A DNA stretch of 35,599 nucleotides from an uncultured Methylophilaceae bacterium. Lineage in GTDB: Bacteria; Pseudomonadota; Gammaproteobacteria; Burkholderiales; Methylophilaceae. The notes under the pieces are model-generated. The model did no database searches, was not told where the DNA came from, and worked only from the letters and a program-made list of their open reading frames with translations. This document shows, in pieces, positions 28,702 to 35,599 of this stretch (position 1 is its first letter; every line of letters starts with the position of its first letter). The DNA lies in assembly GCA_903899965.1 (NCBI GenBank), contig CAIULB010000031.1, forward strand, positions 1-35,599. Direction: 5' to 3'. The translations under genes and the position numbers were made by a program.

Positions 28702-29907
28702 TTATTCGTCACCGCCACCCATGTTTGGTGTTGCAGTGATCTTATGAATCGCCAAATCGGCGCCCATGTATTCGTCTTCAACATCCATACGGATACCGAC
28801 CAGCTTTTTAACTAAGCCATACACAGCAAACCCGCCAACCAAGGCAATCGTCACGCCCAAGCCTGTACCAATCAGTTGTGACATGAGGCTGACAGTGCCC
28901 ATACCACCTAGTGCTTTAGCGCCAAAGATGCCAGCAGCTATACCGCCCCAGGCACCGCATAGACCGTGTAATGGCCATACACCTAACACGTCATCAATCT
29001 TCCAGCGATTTTGTGTCAGTGTGAATGCCCAAACAAACAAGGCACCAGCGACAGCGCCAGTCACTAAAGCGCCTAGCGGATGCATCACGTCAGAACCAGC
29101 ACATACCGCCACCAAACCTGCTAAAGGGCCGTTATGCACGAAGCCAGGATCATTTTTACCCATCACTAAGGCGGCGAGCGTACCGCCAACAAGTGCCATT
29201 AAAGAGTTCATCGCCACAAGACCTGTCACACCACTTAAGGTTTGTGCTGACATCACATTAAAACCAAACCAACCCACGGTCAAAATCCATGCGCCTAAAG
29301 CGAGGAACGGAATATTTGAAGGTGGATATGCATGTACTCGGCCATCTTTACCATAACGACCATGACGTGCACCTAACAAAATGACTGCGCCTAGCGCAAT
29401 CCAGCCGCCCATCGCATGCACCACAACAGAGCCTGCAAAGTCATGAAACTCAAAACCATAGCTCGCTTTCAGCCATTCTTGAATGCCGTAGTGATGATTC
29501 CAAGCAATGCCCTCAAAGAATGGATACACCAAACCAACCAATAAGAAAGTAGCGGCTAGCTGTGGATTGAACTTAGCGCGTTCTGCAATACCGCCAGAGA
29601 TAATCGCTGGAATCGCCGCAGCAAAAGTGAGCAAGAAGAAGAACTTCACCAGCTCATAACCATTTTTCGCGGCAAGCACTTCTGCGCCCTGCAGAAAGCC
29701 GATGCCATAAGCAACGCTATAGCCAATAAAGAAATAGGCAATGGTCGAGACTGAGAAGTCCACCATGATCTTCACCAAAGCATTCACTTGGTTTTTACGG
29801 CGTACCGTACCCACCTCTAAGAATGCAAACCCCGCATGCATTGCCAAGACCATGATGGCCCCTAACAATACAAATAAGACATCACTAGCCGATTGAAGCG
29901 CTTCCAT
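28702..29907 (-). CDS. amtB: Ammonium transporter
   Basis: Amt/Mep/Rh family channel for ammonium in the inner membrane, 401 aa with about eleven hydrophobic segments. The pore histidines are in VVVHAMGGW (near residue 155) and WPLHGLCGAWGG (near 300); other marks are FAFLEVGTVRRKN and FFFLLTFAAAIPAIISGG. The C-terminal tail (MDVEDEYMGADLAIH) is the segment that contacts GlnK in relatives. No cleaved signal peptide is evident. GAGGATGAG precedes the ATG. It stands alone; the usual glnK partner is not adjacent. Upstream are a sigma-54 promoter and two NtrC-like sites. Confidence 0.96.
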   Translation of the reverse strand: MEALQSASDVLFVLLGAIMVLAMHAGFAFLEVGTVRRKNQVNALVKIMVDFSVSTIAYFFIGYSVAYGIGFLQGAEVLAAKNGYELVKFFFLLTFAAAIPAIISGGIAERAKFNPQLAATFLLVGLVYPFFEGIAWNHHYGIQEWLKASYGFEFHDFAGSVVVHAMGGWIALGAVILLGARHGRYGKDGRVHAYPPSNIPFLALGAWILTVGWFGFNVMSAQTLSGVTGLVAMNSLMALVGGTLAALVMGKNDPGFVHNGPLAGLVAVCAGSDVMHPLGALVTGAVAGALFVWAFTLTQNRWKIDDVLGVWPLHGLCGAWGGIAAGIFGAKALGGMGTVSLMSQLIGTGLGVTIALVGGFAVYGLVKKLVGIRMDVEDEYMGADLAIHKITATPNMGGGDE

Positions 29908-29992
29908 ATTCTCATCCTCGTTTTAAGTTTTTTAATTATCTTTATTCAGGTCCGCCGGTTAAAAGGTCGGCCTAAATTTAACTTCATAAGTT

Positions 29993-30008
29993 AGCAATTA
30001 ATGGGCCA
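29993..30008 (-). promoter_or_regulatory. Sigma-54 promoter of the ammonium transporter gene
   Basis: On the minus strand TGGCCC-ATTAA-TTGCT matches the sigma-54 consensus TGGCAC-N5-TTGC(A/T) at all but one position, with GG and GC exactly 10 nt apart. Transcription would start near 29982, about 75 nt upstream of the ATG. Confidence 0.75.
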
Positions 30009-30063
30009 GATTTTTTATCGCATTGTTTTAAATCTACATTTTTTTCGATATAAAAAATAATGT

Positions 30064-30078
30064 GCACCAAATTAGTTC
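30064..30078. promoter_or_regulatory. NtrC-like site (distal in sequence match)
   Basis: GCACC-AAATT-AGTTC, a weaker match to the NtrC consensus GCACC-N5-GGTGC: the left half is perfect, the right half matches three of five. Its centre is 30 bp, about three helical turns, from the better site at 30094-30108. Confidence 0.45.
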
Positions 30079-30093
30079 AACCGCCAGTGCGCC

Positions 30094-30108
30094 GCACCAT
30101 AAAAGTGC
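30094..30108. promoter_or_regulatory. NtrC-like enhancer site
   Basis: GCACC-ATAAA-AGTGC matches GCACC-N5-GGTGC at all but one position. It lies about 90 bp upstream of the sigma-54 -24 element, a normal enhancer distance. Together with 30064-30078 it forms a phased pair. Confidence 0.65.
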
Positions 30109-30193
30109 AATTGTTTATATTGATGCGATGAGACATGACGAAGTAATGGAGATTGATTAAACTCTAGCATTCATCAAAACGATTAAGACCCCC

Positions 30194-30505
30194 TTGGAAA
30201 ACCTATTACTCATCAGCATCATTCTGCTCGCCTGGTTCTGGTTCGACAGCGTCTCAGCAAGGGACGCCGCCATTAAAAAAGGACATGACCTCACCCAGCG
30301 CACTAACCTGCAACTACTCGATGAGAGCGTTGCCTGCGTGCGCTTACGTCTGGGTCGTAATGGCAAAGGCCATGTGCAAATTCTGCGCACTTATGAGTTC
30401 GACGTCAGCGCCAACGGGGGTGACCGTATGCACTGCCACCTCGTATTACTGGGGCGTGATTTACAGTCTTGGTATATTCCGCCGTACCTACAGGCGGTGC
30501 ATTAA
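30194..30505 (+). CDS. DUF3301 domain membrane-anchored protein
   Basis: 103-aa protein of unknown function from the DUF3301 family. It has one N-terminal membrane segment (LLLISIILLAWFWFDSVSA) and then a short soluble part with RDAAIKKGHDLTQRTNLQLLDESVACVRLRLGR, ending in VLLGRDLQSWYIPPY, all recognisable family positions. The start must be TTG 30194 or a non-standard codon, because an in-frame stop lies at 30158 and no ATG or GTG lies between. It is 12 nt upstream of gluQ and probably cotranscribed. The 286-nt gap to amtB carries the sigma-54/NtrC elements. Confidence 0.82.
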   Translation: MENLLLISIILLAWFWFDSVSARDAAIKKGHDLTQRTNLQLLDESVACVRLRLGRNGKGHVQILRTYEFDVSANGGDRMHCHLVLLGRDLQSWYIPPYLQAVH

Positions 30506-30517
30506 AAGAGCCAAGCC

Positions 30518-31396
30518 ATGATCGGTCGCTTCGCCCCCTCTCCTACCGGCCCACTTCACTTTGGCTCACTATTAGCTGCGCTTGCTAGCTACTGTGATGT
30601 GAAGTCGCAAGGCGGCCTATGGCGATTGCGCATGGAAGATCTAGACAAGCCAAGAGAGATGGCTGGCGCTGCACAACATATCTTGCAGACGCTAGAGGAC
30701 TTTGGGTTTGAATGGGATGGCGAGGTGATCTACCAGTCTCAGCGAAGTGATCTTTATCAAGACGCACTTAATCAGCTCAATGCAAAGTCATTAGTTTACA
30801 ACTGCGATTGCTCACGTAAAGAAATTGCAGACTCAGCCCAGCATGGCATTGATGGTCTGGTTTACCCTGGCACATGCCGCCATAAAGCCGTAGTCAAAGC
30901 CCCACACGCACGCCGCGTCATTGTTGATGACCAGCCAATCACTTTCACCGATGCAATTCAGGGCAACATCCAACAAACCCTTGCACACGACGTAGGTGAC
31001 TTTGTATTAAAACGTGCCGATGGCTTATTTGCTTATCAGCTTGCTGTCGTCGTCGATGACGTTGAGCAAGGTGTAACCGACATTGTGCGAGGTGCGGACT
31101 TACTCGATTCAACCCCGCGCCAAATTCATTTACAACGACACCTGGGTTATGAAACCCCTCAATATGCGCATATTCCTGTGGCGAGTAACGCTGCGGGTGA
31201 AAAGCTGAGCAAACAAACTCTAGCGCCCGCCATCAATGCTACACGCGCCTCAGCATGGCTGACACAGGCACTGCATTTTTTAGATCAACAACCCCCGCAA
31301 GAGTTAACAGCACAGTCCCCTCGTGAAATTTTAAAATGGGCGACTCAGCATTGGGATATCAATCAGGTTCCACAACAGCGCAGTATCGTTTTTTAA
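30518..31396 (+). CDS. gluQ: Glutamyl-Q tRNA(Asp) synthetase
   Basis: Truncated GluRS paralogue without an anticodon-binding domain; it attaches Glu to the queuosine of tRNA-Asp to give glutamyl-queuosine. 292 aa, typical. The HIGH-like motif is in RFAPSPTGPLHFGS (residues 4-17), zinc ligands are probably in YNCDCSRKEI and YPGTC, and the KMSKS-like motif is GEKLSKQ. YQLAVVVDDVEQGVTDIVRGADLL is a class I core marker. It overlaps the frame that extends hslO upstream, so the two genes are tightly linked. Confidence 0.95.
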   Translation: MIGRFAPSPTGPLHFGSLLAALASYCDVKSQGGLWRLRMEDLDKPREMAGAAQHILQTLEDFGFEWDGEVIYQSQRSDLYQDALNQLNAKSLVYNCDCSRKEIADSAQHGIDGLVYPGTCRHKAVVKAPHARRVIVDDQPITFTDAIQGNIQQTLAHDVGDFVLKRADGLFAYQLAVVVDDVEQGVTDIVRGADLLDSTPRQIHLQRHLGYETPQYAHIPVASNAAGEKLSKQTLAPAINATRASAWLTQALHFLDQQPPQELTAQSPREILKWATQHWDINQVPQQRSIVF

Positions 31397-31449
31397 GCAG
31401 CGCCATTTTTGGCTTAGGCCGCGAGGCTTGTCATGATAAAATGCCGCGC

Positions 31450-32349
31450 ATGACGACATTCAAAAATACCGCACTCTCTAACGACGAGCTTCATCGTTTT
31501 GTGTTTGATAACACCCCAATTCGCGGCAATACCGTCCGCTTACAAGACACTTATAACAACGCACTTCAGCACGTCGATTATCCACCCTTGTTAAAGCATG
31601 CCTTAGGCGAACTGATGGCGGCGGCGGCGCTTCTAGCTGCTACGCTTAAGCTAGAAAATGGCGCGCTCATTTTACAGATTCAAGGACAAGGACCACTCAA
31701 TCTATTAGTGGTGGAATGCAGTGCAGCGCTTGAGATGCGCGCGACTGCCAAGTGGCAAGGTGAGATCAACAATCAAAGCTTTACCGAACTAGTAGGCAAC
31801 GGTCACTTTGTGATTACCTTAGATCCAAAAGATGGCGGCCAAACCTATCAAGGCATTGTGCCGATTGAGGGCGATAGCATTAGTGAGATCCTGCAAAACT
31901 ACATGGAGCGTTCAGAGCAAATTGAGACGCGCATCTGGCTAGCGTGCGACCAGCACTCAGCCGCCGGCATGCTCTTACAAAAACTCCCTGATTTGCCAGA
32001 GCAAGATGCCGATGCATGGGCGCGTGCCGGCTTTTTAGCAGAAACGATTACCGATGAAGAGCTCATCACCTTACCCGCTGAAACATTGCTGACACGACTC
32101 TTCCACGAAGAAGATGTCCGCTTATTTGACCCACGCAACATCTGCTTCCGCTGCTCTTGCTCGCGCAAGAACGTCAGCAATATGCTCAAGATGCTAGGGG
32201 CGACAGAGGTCGACAGCATCATAGAAGAGCGCGGCGAAATCGAAGTGAATTGCGATTTTTGTAATGCGGCTTACGTGTTTGATAAGGTCGATGCAGAGCA
32301 GCTTTTTGCGGCAGATATCACCCCGCCTGTTTCAAAAACAAAACACTAA
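31450..32349 (+). CDS. hslO: Redox-regulated chaperone Hsp33
   Basis: Cytoplasmic holdase activated by oxidation and unfolding. 299 aa from ATG 31450. The N-terminal core opens with DELHRFVFDNTPIRGNTVRL and contains a GHFVITLDPKDGGQTYQGIVPIEG stretch. The zinc redox switch is at the C-terminus: CSC near residue 239 and CDFC about 30 residues later, all four Cys present. Other in-frame starts are ATG 31441 and an ATG at 31336 inside gluQ. A TG-A-TAAAAT extended -10 box (31434-31442) would place the transcript start on the chosen ATG. It ends one base before the convergent methyltransferase gene. Confidence 0.92.
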   Translation: MTTFKNTALSNDELHRFVFDNTPIRGNTVRLQDTYNNALQHVDYPPLLKHALGELMAAAALLAATLKLENGALILQIQGQGPLNLLVVECSAALEMRATAKWQGEINNQSFTELVGNGHFVITLDPKDGGQTYQGIVPIEGDSISEILQNYMERSEQIETRIWLACDQHSAAGMLLQKLPDLPEQDADAWARAGFLAETITDEELITLPAETLLTRLFHEEDVRLFDPRNICFRCSCSRKNVSNMLKMLGATEVDSIIEERGEIEVNCDFCNAAYVFDKVDAEQLFAADITPPVSKTKH

Positions 32350-32350
32350 A

Positions 32351-33124
32351 TTAAAGCGTCTGTCTTACCCGCTCAAACAAGCAAATTGAAGCTGCTGCGG
32401 CTGCATTGAGTGACTCAACACCTTCAGCAATTGGGATGGTGACATGATGATTTGCTGCCTTTTGCATGGCGCCGCTTAGGCCGTTGCCTTCGTTGCCAAT
32501 CGCGATGGCGGTTGGACCTGTTAAATCCAATTTATAAATAGAATCCCCACGCAAAGTGGTGGCCAACACTTGCCCAGCAAAATTACTTGCCAAGCCGACC
32601 AAATCAGCACGCTCAACAATCGGCAAAGTAAACTGCGCGCCCTGCCCGCCGCGTAGCGCTTTTGGTGACCAAGCTTCAGTACAGCCTTCTGATAGATAAA
32701 CCGCATCCACACCCGCTGCTGCTGCAGTGCGCAGCATGCTACCTAAATTACCTGGGTCTTGAATATCTTCTAGCATCAACACAAAGTGAGGCGCCTCTGG
32801 GGGCGCAATGGTTGGCGTTTTTACCAAAGCCAAAATACCTGTGGGACTTGCAACTGGCGCTAACTCTTGGAACATTAACGTTGGAAACATGACAGTTGGC
32901 ACATCAACCAATTGTTGAATAAGGTGCGACACCTCAGCCGTACTTTCGCCCTCGGCGATAATGAGCAAGCGCGGCTCACCAAACACCTCGAGATAAGTCT
33001 CCACCAAGTGCGCGCCATCAAGCAAGGTCTCGCCTAATTTGCGGCGCTCACGTGAGGAATCCGCCAGCTTTTTAAGCTGCTTAAATAGACTGTTATCACG
33101 TGAAATAATGTGTTTGAATGTCAT
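32351..33124 (-). CDS. TrmH/SpoU family RNA methyltransferase
   Basis: SPOUT-superfamily enzyme that uses S-adenosylmethionine to methylate ribose 2'-OH groups on tRNA or rRNA. 257 aa. An N-terminal substrate-binding part (RDNSLFKQLKKLADSSRERRK..LLDGAHLVE) is followed by the trefoil-knot domain with motif 1 EDIQDPGNLGSMLRTAAAAG, motif 2 IAIGNEGNGLS and motif 3 IPIAEGVESLNAAAAASICLFE. The target nucleotide is unknown; it may be an RlmB/TrmH-like paralogue. It is convergent with hslO, 1 nt apart, and its start is 80 nt from the divergent glutathione transferase gene. Confidence 0.93.
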   Translation of the reverse strand: MTFKHIISRDNSLFKQLKKLADSSRERRKLGETLLDGAHLVETYLEVFGEPRLLIIAEGESTAEVSHLIQQLVDVPTVMFPTLMFQELAPVASPTGILALVKTPTIAPPEAPHFVLMLEDIQDPGNLGSMLRTAAAAGVDAVYLSEGCTEAWSPKALRGGQGAQFTLPIVERADLVGLASNFAGQVLATTLRGDSIYKLDLTGPTAIAIGNEGNGLSGAMQKAANHHVTIPIAEGVESLNAAAAASICLFERVRQTL

Positions 33125-33204
33125 GGCTGGTTACTTAAACTTAATCGTTGTAGCATTTTAACTTAAACTACTTTGATTACCTCTATACGAAGACAATTCA
33201 AATC

Positions 33205-33822
33205 ATGATGAAACTATACGGCTACCCACAAACCCGCTCGGCTCGTGTTGCTTGGGCCTTAGAAGAAGCTGGCGCGGAGTATGAATATGCTCGGGTTAAC
33301 TTACAGGGAGGCGAGCACAGGAAGCCTGCGTTTTTAGCGATTAATCCCTTCGGCAAAATCCCAAGCCTAGTCGATGACGATCATGTGATGAGCGAGTCAG
33401 CAGCCATCTGCACCTATGTTGCCGAGAAATTTCCAGCGGCGAAGCTTATCCCAATTGATGCAAAAGGCCGTGCTGAGTATTTTCAGTGGCTATTCTTTGT
33501 GGTGTCAGAGCTAGAGGTACATTTATGGACTGCCGCAAAGCACGACCGTTTGCTACCTGAAGATAAACGCATCGCTGCCGTAGCTAATACCAGTTACTGG
33601 GAATTTGAAAAAGCTGCCGCTGTGTTAAGCACTCACTTGAAAGGGCGCCAATACATCGCAGGTGACCAATTTAGCGCCGCAGATATTGTTTGCGTATCCG
33701 TTTTACATTGGGCACATCACGTCAAAGTGGCGCTCGATGAGACTTTAGTTAACTACATGCATACACTTTCAGAGCGCCCAGCCCTAGCACGCGCTAGAAA
33801 ACGTGAAGCCGAAGCTACTTAA
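33205..33822 (+). CDS. Glutathione S-transferase family protein
   Basis: 205-aa GST with an N-terminal thioredoxin-like domain (MMKLYGYPQTRSARVAWALEEAG, then INPFGKIPSLVDDD and SESAAICTYVAEKF, which hold the glutathione-binding residues) and an all-helical C-terminal domain (about 88-200, with the DQFSAADIVCVSVLHW N-cap motif). Cytoplasmic detoxification or a specific conjugation is possible; the substrate cannot be told. ATG at 33205 is followed at once by a second ATG; neither has a strong ribosome binding site. rpiA starts 10 nt after the stop, so they are probably cotranscribed. Confidence 0.9.
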   Translation: MMKLYGYPQTRSARVAWALEEAGAEYEYARVNLQGGEHRKPAFLAINPFGKIPSLVDDDHVMSESAAICTYVAEKFPAAKLIPIDAKGRAEYFQWLFFVVSELEVHLWTAAKHDRLLPEDKRIAAVANTSYWEFEKAAAVLSTHLKGRQYIAGDQFSAADIVCVSVLHWAHHVKVALDETLVNYMHTLSERPALARARKREAEAT

Positions 33823-33832
33823 GGAAATACAG

Positions 33833-34510
33833 ATGAACGATAAAGAATTAGTCGCTTTTGAAGCTGCAAAACTCGCAAAAAATGGCATGGTCATCGGCCT
33901 CGGCACAGGCTCAACCGCCAATTACTTTATTGAACACCTCGCCAAACGCCAAGTTGAGGAGGGTTTGAGCATAAGCACTGTGGCGAGCTCAACTGTTAGC
34001 GCGATAAAAGCCCACAGTTACGGGCTAAAAGTCGTTTCAATTGCCGAGCTCAAACGCATCGATCTCTATGTTGATGGTGCCGATGAGATCACCCCTAACC
34101 TATCCTTACTCAAAGGTCGCGGGCAAGATTTGGTGATGGAGAAGCTGCTCGCTAAAGCCGCAGATCAATTCATTGTGGTGGCAGACAAGAGCAAGCTAGT
34201 GAGCCGTATCGGCGAGAAATTCATTATCCCCATTGAAGTCATCCCTGGCGCATGGCAAATGGTAAAACACCAATTAGAACAGCATGGCGCAGAAGGCGAT
34301 ATTCGACTCAATGCTGGTCAAGACAATGTCGCCATCAGTGCGTACGGTAGCTATATTTTAGATATGCGATTCCCTGCAAAGATCAACGATGCGGCCCTTA
34401 ATACCTTACTCAACAACACCCCCGGCATTGTGGAACACGGCGTATTTTATGGCATCGCAAGCCAAGTGTTGATTGCTGACAATGGGAATATTGAGGTGAT
34501 GGGCGTCTAA
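33833..34510 (+). CDS. rpiA: Ribose-5-phosphate isomerase A
   Basis: Interconverts ribose 5-phosphate and ribulose 5-phosphate; in RuMP-cycle methylotrophs it helps regenerate the formaldehyde acceptor. 225 aa from ATG 33833, with AAGGAAATACAG upstream; an earlier ATG at 33803 overlaps the glutathione transferase gene and lacks that site. Motifs: VIGLGTGSTANYF, DGADEITPN with the catalytic Asp pair, KGRGQDLVMEK holding the catalytic Lys and Glu, and VADKSK. The KGRGQD loop departs from the more common KGGGGA loop, so this may be a divergent paralogue. C-terminal NNTPGIVEHGVF is normal. Confidence 0.93.
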   Translation: MNDKELVAFEAAKLAKNGMVIGLGTGSTANYFIEHLAKRQVEEGLSISTVASSTVSAIKAHSYGLKVVSIAELKRIDLYVDGADEITPNLSLLKGRGQDLVMEKLLAKAADQFIVVADKSKLVSRIGEKFIIPIEVIPGAWQMVKHQLEQHGAEGDIRLNAGQDNVAISAYGSYILDMRFPAKINDAALNTLLNNTPGIVEHGVFYGIASQVLIADNGNIEVMGV

Positions 34511-34517
34511 AAGGCTC

Positions 34518-34523
34518 TATAAT
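34518..34523 (+). promoter_or_regulatory. -10 box just upstream of rsuA
   Basis: A perfect TATAAT ends 6 nt before the ATG of the pseudouridine synthase gene. If used, transcription would begin on or next to the ATG and the mRNA would be leaderless; no Shine-Dalgarno sequence is seen. No good -35 is found at 16-18 nt. Confidence 0.35.
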
Positions 34524-34529
34524 GCCGCC

Positions 34530-35255
34530 ATGTCTAAAAAAATATCGATAGAACGCGTTTTACATTCCCAAGGCTTTGGCTCTCGCAAGGCTTGTCGCAT
34601 CTTAGTTAGGCACGATGCCGTCACCGTCAACGGCGAACCTTGCGATGATCCGTTTGCGGAATTTCACACCGAGGAACTTCACTTCACGGTCGATGGTGAG
34701 CCTTGGCAATACCGAGCGCAGTCTTATTTGATGCTCAACAAACCAGCACACTACGAATGCTCACATAAAACCCTGCATCACCCATCGGTATACAGCTTAT
34801 TGCCGCACCCCTTAGTCGAGCGTGATGTCCAATGTATCGGCCGCTTGGATGAGGACACCACGGGCTTAATTTTGCTGTCTGATGATGGTCACTTTATCCA
34901 TCGCCTCAGCTCGCCAAAGTGGAAAGTGCCTAAGGTGTACGAAGTGCATTGCAAACACCCTGTGGACGCAGCGCAAATTAAAAACCTACTCGATGGCGTA
35001 CAGCTTATCGACGAACCAGCGCCGATTGCCGCGCTCGCCTGCGAACAAATCAGTAGCCACATCCTTCACATGACACTCGCTGAAGGTAAGTATCACCAAG
35101 TCAAACGCATGGTCGCCGCCAATAGTAACCGCGTAGAAGCACTCAAACGCATCAAAATCGGTGAAGTCACACTACCGAAAGACCTTGCTGAAGGTGAATG
35201 GCGCTGGCTGACTGCGGAAGAGTTGCACCTGCTGACGCACACTGAAAAGATTTAG
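34530..35255 (+). CDS. rsuA: RsuA-type 16S rRNA pseudouridine synthase
   Basis: Converts a uridine to pseudouridine in rRNA; RsuA acts on U516 of 16S rRNA. 241 aa. An N-terminal S4 RNA-binding domain (about residues 5-60, SIERVLHSQGFGSRKACRILVRHDAVTVNG) precedes the catalytic domain with LMLNKPAHYECSH, then GRLDEDTTGLILLSDDG with catalytic Asp107, and GKYHQVKRMVAANSNRVEALKRIKIG. The order and spacing fit RsuA better than RluB or RluE, though the exact target is inferred. It starts 19 nt after rpiA and seems to have its own -10 box. Confidence 0.9.
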   Translation: MSKKISIERVLHSQGFGSRKACRILVRHDAVTVNGEPCDDPFAEFHTEELHFTVDGEPWQYRAQSYLMLNKPAHYECSHKTLHHPSVYSLLPHPLVERDVQCIGRLDEDTTGLILLSDDGHFIHRLSSPKWKVPKVYEVHCKHPVDAAQIKNLLDGVQLIDEPAPIAALACEQISSHILHMTLAEGKYHQVKRMVAANSNRVEALKRIKIGEVTLPKDLAEGEWRWLTAEELHLLTHTEKI

Positions 35256-35277
35256 TAGCTAATAACCCAATACTCCG

Positions 35278-35426
35278 TATAATCAAGCCTTCCCTGTGCC
35301 ATACCAATCAGCACAGCGGCCTAAAGGTGCCATGCACCAACACTTTTACCTCTTATTTGTTAGTCTCGATTGGTGTTGTCTTGAAGACAGCAGACCCACT
35401 TATAAATCTCCTTTAAGGAATTTACA
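35278..35426 (+). promoter_or_regulatory. Promoter and structured leader of the rhlE-like gene
   Basis: TATAAT (35278-35283) is the likely -10 box, giving a leader of about 137 nt. It contains ACCAATC (35303-35309) able to pair with GATTGGT (35368-35374), enclosing the small hairpin GGTGC-CAT-GCACC (35326-35338). Such leaders occur on cold-induced helicase genes; function here is not shown. Confidence 0.35.
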
Positions 35427-35599
35427 TTGTCATCAGAAGTTACAACCCATAGCCCAAATTTTAATAATTTAGGCTTAGCAGAACCTATTCTCCGCGCCAT
35501 TAGCGACGCGGGTTATACCACCCCAACCCCAATTCAAATGCAAGCGATTCCACAAGTCCTCACGGGCGGTGATTTACTCGCTGGCGCACAAACAGGCAC
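35427..35599 (+). CDS. rhlE: DEAD-box RNA helicase, RhlE type (partial, 3' truncated)
   Basis: Only the first 57 or so codons are inside the window; the gene continues past its end. The start is TTG 35427, preceded by TTTAAGGA. Visible are the Q motif region ([19 protein letters not shown] followed by [12 protein letters not shown]) and the beginning of motif I (LAGAQTG), which is enough to place it in the DEAD-box family. RhlE is favoured by the [14 protein letters not shown] opening but other DEAD-box helicases are possible. ATP-dependent RNA unwinding in ribosome assembly or RNA decay is the family role. Confidence 0.85.
   Translation, partial: MSSEVTTHSPNFNNLGLAEPILRAISDAGYTTPTPIQMQAIPQVLTGGDLLAGAQTG

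Noticed and set aside
28766-29356. 196-codon open frame antisense to amtB
   Set aside because: Pro/Thr/Lys-rich composition is what the reverse of a membrane-protein gene gives; no supporting signals.
30157-30390. 77-codon minus-strand frame overlapping the DUF3301 gene
   Set aside because: The plus-strand frame is a recognisable DUF3301 protein; the antisense frame has no features.

Overview
The window looks like chromosome from a methylotrophic betaproteobacterium, most likely of the Methylophilaceae (Methylotenera/Methylophilus type). This is inferred from gene content and protein character, not from a database search. Pointers are a soluble NAD-dependent formate dehydrogenase operon (fdsGBA-fdhD-fdsD), an orphan MxaD-like periplasmic SRPBCC protein, an ExaC/AldB-type aldehyde dehydrogenase with its DUF779 partner, and a trxB/ftsK-lolA-rarA-serS block in the order familiar from proteobacteria. 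I see no phage genes, insertion sequences, CRISPR arrays, tRNAs or rRNAs. Most genes are housekeeping or central metabolism.

Layout, left to right. 1-3180 (+): ABC-F ATPase YbiT and lytic transglycosylase MltF. 3196-4476 (-): a compact marR-yceI-CDGSH operon behind a promoter that carries two copies of an 18-bp operator-like element; a GDSL/SGNH esterase diverges from it (4565-5218, +). 5314-10859 (-): ftsK-lolA-rarA-serS (chromosome segregation, lipoprotein sorting, fork maintenance, seryl-tRNA charging). 11107-12740 (+): trxB and an Smr-domain protein. 12869-18467 (+): a three-gene heavy-metal-type RND efflux operon (outer-membrane factor, periplasmic adaptor, inner-membrane pump) that is visibly more AT-rich than its surroundings, except at the two ends of the pump gene. 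18470-25639 (-): fdsG-fdsB-fdsA-fdhD-fdsD running straight into ispD-ispF. 25983-27974 (+): aldehyde dehydrogenase, an intrinsic terminator, then DUF779. 28111-28632 (+): the MxaD-like protein. 28702-29907 (-): an ammonium transporter gene behind a good sigma-54 promoter and two NtrC-like sites 30 bp apart. 30194-32349 (+): DUF3301 protein, GluQ, Hsp33. 32351-33124 (-): SpoU-type RNA methyltransferase. 33205-35255 (+): glutathione transferase, a divergent RpiA, and an RsuA-type pseudouridine synthase. 35427-end (+): start of an RhlE-type DEAD-box helicase, truncated by the window edge.

How the parts work together. Formate dehydrogenase ends the C1 oxidation pathway and yields NADH. The aldehyde dehydrogenase and MxaD-like protein fit alcohol/aldehyde oxidation. 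RpiA would feed pentose phosphates to the ribulose monophosphate cycle. The ammonium transporter supplies nitrogen under apparent NtrC/sigma-54 control. No clearly new multi-gene system is visible. The most informative non-coding signals are the amt sigma-54/NtrC region, the marR operator pair, the fds promoter with an embedded palindrome, and the compositional mosaic of the RND operon.
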